DNA of 56,099 nt from Thermoanaerobacterales bacterium (GTDB lineage: Bacteria; Bacillota; Thermosediminibacteria; Thermosediminibacterales; Tepidanaerobacteraceae). Position 1 is the first letter of the stretch; the number at the start of each line of letters is the position of its first letter. This document shows, in pieces, positions 31,734 to 39,778 of this stretch. The notes beneath the pieces are model-generated. The model ran no database searches and had not been told where the DNA came from. It saw only the letters and a program-made list of their open reading frames with translations. The translations under genes were made by a program, and so were the position numbers. The DNA is taken from contig DUMA01000041.1 in NCBI GenBank assembly GCA_012840135.1, positions 1 through 56,099 of the forward strand, written 5' to 3'.

Positions 31734-32705
31734 ATGGCAAAAAAGACTTATATTGAGGCAATAAGAGAGACGCAGAGCGCAGAAATGCAGAGAGATCCTG
31801 ATGTCTTTATAGCCGGGGAAGATGTGGGCGTAATGGGAAGCGCTTTTGGTCAAACTGCGGGGCTTTTGAAAGAATTCGGTATGCAGCGTGTTGTGGATAC
31901 TCCGATCAGCGAGTCCGCCATCATTGGACTTGGCGTGGGTGCCGCTGCCATGGGACTCAGGCCGATTCTGGTCATTGATTTTATCGATTTCATGGCCGTC
32001 TGCATGGATGAGGTTTTAAACCAGGCCTCCAAACTCAGATATATGCTGGGAGGCCAGGTTAAAATTCCTCTGGTAATCCGCAGCCAGATCGGGGCCGGCA
32101 TCGGTGCCGCCGCACAACACTCCCAGAGTCTGGAAGCCTTTTTCACTCACATGCCCGGTATGAAGACTGTAGCGGCTGCTACCCCGGCAGACGTCAAGGG
32201 TCTGCTCACCGCAGCCATCCGCGACGACAACCCTGTTTTATTCATCGAGCACAAAACGTTGGCAAGGTTTGAGGGGGAGGTGCCGGAGAACGATTATGTC
32301 ATACCCTTTGGCAAGGCGGATATTAAACGCGCCGGGTCTGACGTGACGATAGTCTCCTGGTCGGCCATGGTCCATAAATGCCTGGCGGCGGCAGAATCTC
32401 TTTCCAAAGAAGGTATTGATGCGGAAGTTATAGATATTCGTTCACTGATACCGCTGGACAGGGAATGCATCTTGAATTCTGTAGGTAAAACCGGGAAACT
32501 TGTTATCGTCCATGAAGCGGTCGAAACCTCGGGCTATGGTGCCGAAATTGCAGCCATGGTGGCGGATCAGGGCTTTGATCTTTTAGATGCACCTATTAAG
32601 AGGGTTGCTGCCCCGTTTACTCCGGTTCCGTTCAGCCCCGTGCTGGAAAAGGAATGGGTGGTTAACGAAGAAAAGATCATCAACGCCGTAAAATCGTTGT
32701 TTTAG
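31734..32705 (+). CDS. acoB: Acetoin/2-oxoacid dehydrogenase E1 component, beta subunit
   Basis: A 323-residue beta subunit. It has GEDVGVMGSAFGQTAGLLKE, TPISESAIIGLGVGAAAMGL, the FIDFMAVCMDEVLNQASKLR segment, HSQSLEAFFTHMPGMKTVAA and the C-terminal transketolase-type domain (VIDIRSLIPLDRE). It completes the alpha2-beta2 E1 with the upstream gene. The ATG at 31734 follows GAGAAGGGGATG; the longer open frame overlaps the alpha gene. Spacing is 31 bp from acoA. Confidence 0.92.
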   Translation: MAKKTYIEAIRETQSAEMQRDPDVFIAGEDVGVMGSAFGQTAGLLKEFGMQRVVDTPISESAIIGLGVGAAAMGLRPILVIDFIDFMAVCMDEVLNQASKLRYMLGGQVKIPLVIRSQIGAGIGAAAQHSQSLEAFFTHMPGMKTVAAATPADVKGLLTAAIRDDNPVLFIEHKTLARFEGEVPENDYVIPFGKADIKRAGSDVTIVSWSAMVHKCLAAAESLSKEGIDAEVIDIRSLIPLDRECILNSVGKTGKLVIVHEAVETSGYGAEIAAMVADQGFDLLDAPIKRVAAPFTPVPFSPVLEKEWVVNEEKIINAVKSLF

Positions 32706-32751
32706 AAAAATCATATAAGATAAGTGAAAAATGTGATGGGGAGTGAAACCA

Positions 32752-33993
32752 GTGGCCATAGAAATCGTCATGCCCAAATTAGGATTAACGATGACAAAGG
32801 GAACCGTAGAAAAATGGCTAAAAAAGGAAGGAGATTTAGTTCAAAAAGGTGATAGCCTGCTGGAGATAAGCACTGAAAAGCTAACCAACACTGTCGAATC
32901 TCCAGGCGATGGGATACTGCTGAAGATTGTGGCTGAGGAGGGTGCGGAGCTTCCTATCGGCACGGTTCTGGGATTTATCGGGGAGGCAGGAGAGCATATA
33001 GATGTGGCTGGCAAAGTAAATATGCCGAAGATGAACAATTCTTTAGAGGCATCTTCGGGACCTGAAAAGCAGGAAGGCAATGAAGAAAATAATGATTCTG
33101 GATTCGGGAAAAAGGTTAAGATATCCCCAGCTGCCCTTAATTTAGCCAGAGATTTAAATATAGACTACACCCTTGTTGTTGGAACCGGCCCGGGCGGCAG
33201 GATTACCAGGGAAGACGTAAAAAGATATGTGGAGCAGATGCAGACTGGGAAGGTGGAAAAACAGGATAATGCAACGGTATCCGATATCAAGGCGCCTGTT
33301 TCTTTTGAAGAAATCCCCTATGCCGGCTTGAGAAAGGTTATTGGGGAGAAAATGAGCAGGAGCTGGACCTTGGCTGCAAAGGTTACGGCACACGTCAGTG
33401 CTGATGTTTCCAAGCTTTTACAACTGAGGACGATGATCAATGAGGATCTAGAGAATGAGGAAGACAGGATTTCCATTACCGAAATGCTGGTAAAACTTGT
33501 TGCAAAGGCTCTGGAAATTAAGCCGATGATTAATGTATCTCTGGAAGGAGACAGCATTAAGGTGATGAAGGACATCAACATCGGAGTGGCTGTGGCTCTG
33601 GAAAACGGTCTGGTGGTTCCCGTAGTCAGGAATGCCGACAAAAAAGGCCTTTATCAGTTGAGCAAAGAGGTCAAGGAACTGGTCCGAAAGGCCAGGGAAG
33701 GTAGACTGAGTTTGGATGAAATGAGCGGCGGCACGTTTACAATTACCAATCTGGGCACATATGGTTCGGTGGATTATTTTACTCCCATAATCAACCAGCC
33801 CGAGTCGGCTATTCTCGGCATTGGCAGGATCGCGGAAGCACCGATGGTGATAAATGGACAGATTGTGGCACGACCGATGATGGGCCTGTCCCTGTCTTTT
33901 GACCACAGGCTCATCGATGGAGCACCTGCTGCTGAATTTATGGCGGTGCTGCTGCGCATCATCGCCAATCCTTTTAGGGCAATTCTAAGATGA
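32752..33993 (+). CDS. acoC: Dihydrolipoamide acyltransferase E2 component
   Basis: A 413-residue E2. The lipoyl domain is at 1-75 with lipoyl-lysine Lys43 in EISTEKLTNTVES. A linker leads to a peripheral-subunit-binding domain near 120-160 (KISPAALNLARDLNIDYTLV and GPGGRITREDVKRYV). The catalytic domain ends with FDHRLIDGAPAAEF, carrying the active-site His and Asp. It transfers the acetyl group to CoA. A start at the GTG 32752 puts GGGGAG 8 bases upstream; the GTG at 32743 is an alternative. A single lipoyl domain is usual for Gram-positive complexes. Confidence 0.92.
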   Translation: MAIEIVMPKLGLTMTKGTVEKWLKKEGDLVQKGDSLLEISTEKLTNTVESPGDGILLKIVAEEGAELPIGTVLGFIGEAGEHIDVAGKVNMPKMNNSLEASSGPEKQEGNEENNDSGFGKKVKISPAALNLARDLNIDYTLVVGTGPGGRITREDVKRYVEQMQTGKVEKQDNATVSDIKAPVSFEEIPYAGLRKVIGEKMSRSWTLAAKVTAHVSADVSKLLQLRTMINEDLENEEDRISITEMLVKLVAKALEIKPMINVSLEGDSIKVMKDINIGVAVALENGLVVPVVRNADKKGLYQLSKEVKELVRKAREGRLSLDEMSGGTFTITNLGTYGSVDYFTPIINQPESAILGIGRIAEAPMVINGQIVARPMMGLSLSFDHRLIDGAPAAEFMAVLLRIIANPFRAILR

Positions 33994-34028
33994 AAGTGAA
34001 CCTGCTACGAATTAAGGAGACGGGATAT

Positions 34029-35426
34029 ATGAACAAACATGTGATAGTTATAGGTGGAGGCCCCGGCGGCTATGTAGCGGCAATAAGGGCGGCACAGCTC
34101 GGTGACCAGGTTGACCTTGTAGACAGCGGCTCTTTGGGAGGAACATGTCTGAATGCGGGCTGCATTCCAACCAAAACTCTTCTTCACACAGCACAACTTT
34201 GCCAGGCAGTAAAGAAAGAAGCCGAAAGTGGCCTTGTGGTTGACAATATCAGAATTGATTGGAATACACTCCAAAAGCATAAAACATATGTGGTGAGCCA
34301 TCTGGCAAAAGGGATAGCCGGACTTTTAAAGGCAAATAATGTGACAGTTCATCAGGGACGGGCGGTACTCCAGCAAAACGGGGCTGTGCGCATTGAGGGT
34401 GAAAAAACTGCTGTAATGAATGCGGACATTATAATTATGGCGGTGGGATCTGCACCGGTAAAGCTTAAAGTTCCCGGCGCGGACCTGCCGGAGGTAATCG
34501 ACAGCACAGAAGCCCTGAGTCTTGAAAAGTTGCCTGAATCATTGGTAATTGTCGGCGGTGGCGTGATCGGGACGGAATTGGCGGCGCTTTACAATGCACT
34601 GGGGACCAAAGTGACCGTACTGGAAATGATGCCCCGGATATTATATCCCCTGGACGGTCAAATAGCCGCACTGTTGAGAGAATTATTAAGCAAAGAAGGT
34701 ATTTTGTTTTTTACCAGTTCCAAGCTGATGGAGATCAGAAAGACTGGAAAAGCACTGGCAGTTAGATTTACGGTTCAAGACTGTGAAAAAGAAATTGCCT
34801 GCGAAAAGGTGCTTGTTGCAGTGGGACGCAAGCCGAACACAGAGAATCTGGGCCTGGAAGCATTGGGAATTAAAACTGAAAAAGGTGCAATTATAGTAGA
34901 TCAGCACTTTGTCACAAGCATTCCCTGGATTTATGCTGTCGGCGACTGCAATGGCAATAACATGCTTGCCCATGCGGCTTCTGCTCAGGGCATAGCGGCA
35001 GTGGAACATGCTCACGGGAAAAGGGTTGCTTATAGGAGCGATGTTGTACCTAAATGTATATACACTAACCCGGAGGTGGCGAGTGTAGGCTTGACTGAAG
35101 ATCAGGTCAAAAGTCAGGGGATACCGTACAAAGTTGGTCTTTTTCCGCTGGCCGGCAATGGGAAATCGCTGATCGAAGGATGCAAAACCGGTTTGATCAA
35201 GATTATTGCCGATGCAAGATACGGGGAAATCCTGGGAGCCCATCTAATGGGCCCCCGCGTTACCGAAATAATCGGTGAAATAGCTCTGGCCATGACTATG
35301 GAAGCCACAGCCCAGGACTTGCTTTCCACAATACATCCACATCCGTCAGTCAGCGAAGCTCTGGCAGAAGCCGCCCATGGCGTTTTTGGGAATCCGATAC
35401 ATTGGCCACCTGTGAAAAATATCTAA
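34029..35426 (+). CDS. lpdA: Dihydrolipoyl dehydrogenase E3 component
   Basis: A 465-residue flavoprotein that reoxidises dihydrolipoyl E2. It has FAD motif VIGGGPGGYVAAIRAAQLG and redox cysteines 40 and 45 in GGTCLNAGCIPTKTLL. The NAD motif is IVGGGVIGTELAAL, and IYAVGDCNGNNMLAHAAS and the C-terminal catalytic HPHPSVSEALAEA are present. There is no extra N-terminal lipoyl domain. The start at 34029 has AAGGAGA 9 bases upstream; it follows the E2 stop by 35 bp. Confidence 0.95.
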   Translation: MNKHVIVIGGGPGGYVAAIRAAQLGDQVDLVDSGSLGGTCLNAGCIPTKTLLHTAQLCQAVKKEAESGLVVDNIRIDWNTLQKHKTYVVSHLAKGIAGLLKANNVTVHQGRAVLQQNGAVRIEGEKTAVMNADIIIMAVGSAPVKLKVPGADLPEVIDSTEALSLEKLPESLVIVGGGVIGTELAALYNALGTKVTVLEMMPRILYPLDGQIAALLRELLSKEGILFFTSSKLMEIRKTGKALAVRFTVQDCEKEIACEKVLVAVGRKPNTENLGLEALGIKTEKGAIIVDQHFVTSIPWIYAVGDCNGNNMLAHAASAQGIAAVEHAHGKRVAYRSDVVPKCIYTNPEVASVGLTEDQVKSQGIPYKVGLFPLAGNGKSLIEGCKTGLIKIIADARYGEILGAHLMGPRVTEIIGEIALAMTMEATAQDLLSTIHPHPSVSEALAEAAHGVFGNPIHWPPVKNI

Positions 35427-35513
35427 GATCATAATTCCAAAATGGATATTTAAACCAAATAAAAAACTGCCGAATTTAAGAAGTGAAAATTTTATAGGAA
35501 GAGGAGGGCTTAC

Positions 35514-37394
35514 ATGCTGAAAGGTGGCTATATGGGTAAAATCCTGCGGGTGAATTTGACAACCCAAACATATGCTGAAGAAAATACAACGGAAGAACTT
35601 GCCAGCAATTTTATCGGTGGTGCGGGATTGGGTATTAAATACTTGTTTGATGAAGTTCCGGCAGGGGCTGATGCTCTGGGCCAAGATAACAAGCTTATCT
35701 TTGCTCCCGGTCCACTGACCGGCACTTCGGCGCCCTGCGCCAGCCGCATGGCCGTAGTGGCAAAATCTCCTTTAACTTCTGCCGTAGGGATGTGCACCAC
35801 CGGCGGCTATTTTCCTGCAGAACTCAAATTTGCCGGATACGATGCGCTGATAATCGAGGGAAAGGCCGAAAGACCCGTTTACCTGTGGATTAACGAAGGG
35901 AAAGTAAGTTTCCGCAGGGCAGAGAAGTTGTGGGGAACAAATACATTCGACTGCCAGCAATTGATAAAAGATGAACTTGGTGACCAGAACATTCGGATCT
36001 CGTGCATCGGGCCTGCCGGTGAACTTCAATCCAGGATAGCATGTATAATTAATGAAAGAAGAGCTGCTGGCAGAAAGGGCCTGGGCGCTGTAATGGGCGC
36101 CAAAAATCTTAAGGCCATAGCTGTAAGAGGACATAAAACCGTCCCCGTAGCCTGCGAAAATGACTACAGAGAAGCCAGATCCCGCATGCTAAAGACCATG
36201 AAAGAAAGTCCGGTGCTTTATTCTGCTTTTGCCAATACTGGCACCCCCATGGTGGTGGAAGCGACCTGGGGCCTGGGAATTTTTGCAACGAGAAATTGGT
36301 CGGCTACGGGAGAATGGAATCCCGTCGAGAAACTGGGAATCAAGGCGAACAACTCCAGGAAGATAGGCAAAGAACATTGCTACAATTGCCCCGTCGCCTG
36401 CAGTCAGCTTAAGCTTGCAAGAGAAGGGATCTATACCGGTTCGCTTTCGGTACCCGAATTTGAAACCATTTATGCCTTCGGAGGTCAAACCGGAGTGGAT
36501 AATTTGGACAGCATCATTGCAGCCGATCGCCTGTGCGATGAGCTGGGCCTGGACAGCATATCCACCGGCGTGGCCATCGGATTTGCGATGGAGCTTTATG
36601 AAAAAGAGGTACTGACAAAAAATGATACCGACGGAATTGAATTGAATTTTGGGAATCATGAAGCCATGTTCAAACTTGTTTCAAAGATCGGCTATCGTAA
36701 AGGATTTGGCGCTCTGCTGGCCGATGGGGTAAAATGTGCAGCAGAAAAAATAGGGGGGAATGCGGAAAAATATGCAATGCATGTAAAGGGATTGGAACTG
36801 CCCGGATATGATGTGCGGGGAGCAAAGGCGCACGGTCTGAATTATGCCACATCATATACCGGAGCCGATCACAACAGGGGATATGTTTTTCAGGAAATAT
36901 TCGGCATCCCCGAGCCGGAAGCTGTGGACCGCTTTGCCTATGAAGGTAAAGGCAGGTTAACCAAATGGAACCAGGATATTCGGACTGCCACATGTGATTG
37001 TCCGACTATGTGCGCCTTTTTGCTGGATATGGCTTTCCCGGCGAATGCCGCTCAGAACAGCGCCGACATGCTCAGCAGCCTTACAGGGCTGAATTTTACA
37101 CCGCAGGAAATTGAGAAGATCGGCGAAAGGGTAAACAATCTGGCGCGGGCTTTTAATGTGAGGGAGGGTTTTACCAGAAAGGATGACAATCTTCCGGAGA
37201 GAATTCTCACGGAACCGTTAAAAGAAGGCGGCTCTAAGGGACATTACATTTCCCGAACGGAGTTGGAAAAGATGCTGGATGAGTATTATTACGAGAGAGG
37301 CTGGAGTGCAGAAGGGGTGCCTACCAGGCGAAAACTACTTGATCTGGGTTTGAAAAATGCCGCTGAAGAGCTTGAAAAAATGGGAGTTTTGTAA
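35514..37394 (+). CDS. Tungsten-type aldehyde:ferredoxin oxidoreductase family protein
   Basis: A 626-residue AOR-family enzyme. The N-terminal beta domain reads MGKILRVNLTTQTYAEEN. Pterin-binding segments include FAPGPLTGTSAPCASRMAVV and GMCTTGGYFPAELKFAGYDA, and NERRAAGRKGLGAVMGAKNL is characteristic. Iron-sulfur ligands are Cys289, Cys292 and Cys296 (CYNCPVAC) plus one of Cys494/496/500. It oxidises aldehydes to acids with ferredoxin. Downstream of an acetoin-type complex, acetaldehyde is the natural candidate. GAGGAGGG precedes the ATG; an internal start at 35532 (MGKILRV) is possible. Confidence 0.93.
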   Translation: MLKGGYMGKILRVNLTTQTYAEENTTEELASNFIGGAGLGIKYLFDEVPAGADALGQDNKLIFAPGPLTGTSAPCASRMAVVAKSPLTSAVGMCTTGGYFPAELKFAGYDALIIEGKAERPVYLWINEGKVSFRRAEKLWGTNTFDCQQLIKDELGDQNIRISCIGPAGELQSRIACIINERRAAGRKGLGAVMGAKNLKAIAVRGHKTVPVACENDYREARSRMLKTMKESPVLYSAFANTGTPMVVEATWGLGIFATRNWSATGEWNPVEKLGIKANNSRKIGKEHCYNCPVACSQLKLAREGIYTGSLSVPEFETIYAFGGQTGVDNLDSIIAADRLCDELGLDSISTGVAIGFAMELYEKEVLTKNDTDGIELNFGNHEAMFKLVSKIGYRKGFGALLADGVKCAAEKIGGNAEKYAMHVKGLELPGYDVRGAKAHGLNYATSYTGADHNRGYVFQEIFGIPEPEAVDRFAYEGKGRLTKWNQDIRTATCDCPTMCAFLLDMAFPANAAQNSADMLSSLTGLNFTPQEIEKIGERVNNLARAFNVREGFTRKDDNLPERILTEPLKEGGSKGHYISRTELEKMLDEYYYERGWSAEGVPTRRKLLDLGLKNAAEELEKMGVL

Positions 37395-37395
37395 A

Positions 37396-37695
37396 ATGAT
37401 TTCGGTCAAAGTAAAAGCCATAATGGATATAGCCGATTTATTCGGATGCAATGAACAGGTTGTTTCATTGCCGGAAGGCTCCAAGCTAAGTGACCTTTTA
37501 GATGCCCTGGGGAGAAAATACGGGCAGGCCTTTGCCGAAATTCTCAGTAAAATATATAAGAATGAAAAAGAAAAGCATAACCGGGATCTGCATTTGTTTT
37601 TAAACGGCAGAAACATTGTTTTTCTTGAAGGGCTTGAGACCAAACTGAACGATGGTGATGAACTGTTCTTTCTTTCTCCTGTCGGCGGGGGGTGA
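37396..37695 (+). CDS. MoaD/ThiS-type small sulfur-carrier protein
   Basis: A 99-residue beta-grasp protein ending in SPVGGG; the C-terminal Gly-Gly is the activation site for thiocarboxylate formation. VSLPEGSKLSDLLDALGRKY and FLEGLETKLNDGDELFFL fit MoaD. It begins one base after the stop of the AOR gene, so the two are translationally coupled. MoaD-like proteins beside AOR genes probably serve synthesis of the tungstopterin cofactor. The ATG at 37396 is preferred over an upstream in-frame ATG that lies inside the AOR gene. Confidence 0.88.
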   Translation: MISVKVKAIMDIADLFGCNEQVVSLPEGSKLSDLLDALGRKYGQAFAEILSKIYKNEKEKHNRDLHLFLNGRNIVFLEGLETKLNDGDELFFLSPVGGG

Positions 37696-37780
37696 TTGCA
37701 TATCATTAAATGATGATCATTTTGCCTGAATCACACCTTTTCTCGGTTCTTTGCCCAATATAATTCAGGGAGGTGTCCTC

Positions 37781-38983
37781 ATGAAAAAAGCTTGGGCTGT
37801 GATGTGGTCGGTTTATCTTGCAAGCATAGTGGTGGTGATAAATCAATTCAAAGTTCCTCCGGTCCTGCAGGTAATTATGGAACAGCTCAATGTCGACATG
37901 GCTGTAGCCGGATGGCTGATGTCGATCTTTGCACTGGCAGGAATCATACTGGCCATCCCGGCAGCCTTTATTCTGGATAGATTTGGTCCGAAGATAAGCG
38001 GTCTTATAGCACTGGCGTGTACTATCCTGGGCAGTGTCATTGGAGGGTTGGCATCAGGTCCGGCTGTGCTGTTATTTGGACGCTGCATAGAAGGCATAGG
38101 TTTGGGCCTGATAGGCGTTGCGGCACCTGCCGTCATTGCCATGTGGTTTCAGCCCCAGGAAATGGGTCTGCCCATGGGGATCTGGGCGACGTGGGTACCC
38201 GTGGGTAGTTCCATAGTTTTTAATATAGCAAGCCCGCTGGAATCTTCCTTCGGCTGGAGAAGCATATGGTGGTTCGGCGCGGTTCTGGGATTGATAGCTT
38301 TTATTGTATATGGCTTAGTCGTAACCAAACCGGATAGTTCAAGGAGCGGACCCAGTACACTGAAAAATGCTGCTGCAAGAGCATCTTTTGCGGAAGGATT
38401 CAGGACACTTAACATATGGCTTCTGGCCATAGGGTTTGCCGGGCTGATGTTCAGCGTGGGAAGCATCAGCACCTGGACACCGGCTTATTTTAATCAGGTC
38501 TTCGGAATAGATGCAAAGATTGCCAATTTTTATACCAGTTTAATATTCATGATAAATATTTTCGGAAATATTACTGCAGGGTGGCTTCTGGGGAAGGTTA
38601 AGAACCGAAATTCGGTGCTGGTCGTAGCCGTTCTACTGTCAACCATACTGTATCCGCTTGGCTTCAGGTTAAATTCTCAAAGCAATATACTGCCTTACAT
38701 TATAACATTGGGGGTGATACCGGCATTTATTCCCACAACTATTTTTACGCTGGCTCCTGAAAGCATGCCCGCTCCGGAACTGGGAGGGCTGGCGATGGGA
38801 ATTGTTAATTTAGGAAGTAACTTCGGCTCCATGATAGGGCCACCCATAGTGGGCAGTGCCGTAAAATCAGGAGGCGGGTGGGCTTCGGGCAGCTACCCGA
38901 TACTGGTTATAATGCTCATCGCACTGGCAGCTTCCATAATTTTTGCAAAAGTAAAGACGACCCGATCAAGCATATCCGCTTGA
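37781..38983 (+). CDS. MFS transporter (NNP/CynX-like)
   Basis: A 400-residue, twelve-segment major facilitator transporter. It has the loop 2-3 motif DRFGPKISGLIALACTILGS, GRCIEGIGLGLIGVAAPAVI in TM4-5, and a central loop around residue 200. It resembles cyanate/nitrate-type or oxalate:formate-like MFS carriers, and substrate cannot be read from sequence. Position in the operon suggests uptake of the catabolised compound or export of a product acid. GGGAGGTG precedes the ATG at 37781. Confidence 0.85.
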   Translation: MKKAWAVMWSVYLASIVVVINQFKVPPVLQVIMEQLNVDMAVAGWLMSIFALAGIILAIPAAFILDRFGPKISGLIALACTILGSVIGGLASGPAVLLFGRCIEGIGLGLIGVAAPAVIAMWFQPQEMGLPMGIWATWVPVGSSIVFNIASPLESSFGWRSIWWFGAVLGLIAFIVYGLVVTKPDSSRSGPSTLKNAAARASFAEGFRTLNIWLLAIGFAGLMFSVGSISTWTPAYFNQVFGIDAKIANFYTSLIFMINIFGNITAGWLLGKVKNRNSVLVVAVLLSTILYPLGFRLNSQSNILPYIITLGVIPAFIPTTIFTLAPESMPAPELGGLAMGIVNLGSNFGSMIGPPIVGSAVKSGGGWASGSYPILVIMLIALAASIIFAKVKTTRSSISA

Positions 38984-39046
38984 TAGCCTTCACGCATGGA
39001 GTTTTGCAACCTGGAGTCTTTTAATTATTGAAGGGAGGACATAAAG

Positions 39047-39544
39047 ATGCAAAAACCTGTTTTTACAAAACTGCTTCAGATTTGTGTGGTAGTCGATGAC
39101 ATCGACGCCTATATGAAAAAATATAATGATGAATACGGAATAGGACCGTGGATTGTGCTGAATTTCAATAAGGATACTGTAAGTGATATGACGGTTTACG
39201 GTAAAAGAGTGGACTACTCCATGAAGCTGGCACTGTGTGACTTTTTCAACGTCCAGTTGGAATTGATACAACCTACCGATGACAGAAGCATCTATGCGGA
39301 GTTTCTCAAAAAGAACGGTCCGGGCCTGCATCATGTAGCCTTTGATACCCAGAGCTATGCTCAGACCATGAAGGATCTGGCAAGCAGAGGCTTCAGCGAA
39401 ATACAGGGCGGAACCGATTCGGGCGGCATGCATTTTTCCTATGTGGACCTGACAAAGGATCTGGGCATGATAGTGGAACTTTATGATCGCCCTGATGATT
39501 TTGTACCTCCACCTCCCGAAAGAACATACCCGCCGGAGAAATAA
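39047..39544 (+). CDS. VOC-superfamily (glyoxalase/epimerase-like) protein
   Basis: A 165-residue vicinal-oxygen-chelate protein with two beta-alpha-beta-beta-beta modules. The first is LLQICVVVDDIDAYMKKY, and the second begins GPGLHHVAFDTQSYAQTMKD and ends LGMIVELYDRP. Likely metal ligands are a Gln/His in the first strand, His in LHHVAF and Glu in VELYD. It resembles methylmalonyl-CoA epimerase and lactoylglutathione lyase relatives. Epimerisation or isomerisation of the operon substrate (for instance acetoin or diacetyl stereoisomers) is a guess. Ribosome site GAAGGGAGGA. Confidence 0.82.
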   Translation: MQKPVFTKLLQICVVVDDIDAYMKKYNDEYGIGPWIVLNFNKDTVSDMTVYGKRVDYSMKLALCDFFNVQLELIQPTDDRSIYAEFLKKNGPGLHHVAFDTQSYAQTMKDLASRGFSEIQGGTDSGGMHFSYVDLTKDLGMIVELYDRPDDFVPPPPERTYPPEK

Positions 39545-39559
39545 CTTTTGGTTTATCAG

Positions 39560-39592
39560 AATAGGAGGCGGTGATCGAACCGACCTCCTATT
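39560..39592. terminator. Terminator-like hairpin after the aco operon
   Basis: AATAGGAGGCGGT (39560-39572) pairs with ACCG and CCTCCTATT (one bulged A) around a 6-base loop. The T run is weak, but the hairpin is strong and ends the operon before acoR. Confidence 0.65.
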
Positions 39593-39778
39593 TGTATAAA
39601 GAATGATATAATGAAGATTTTTGTTTTATATTGATTTATCTTAACATATGCATTAAAATTATTTTATAAGAATATTAATAAAAATATAAAGACTAGCACT
39701 TTGTAAGTTTAATAATGAATCCCGTTCTTTTGCATGACTCAAGTTATGAAACAGTAAGTTTAGAGGGTGGATGTTCGT

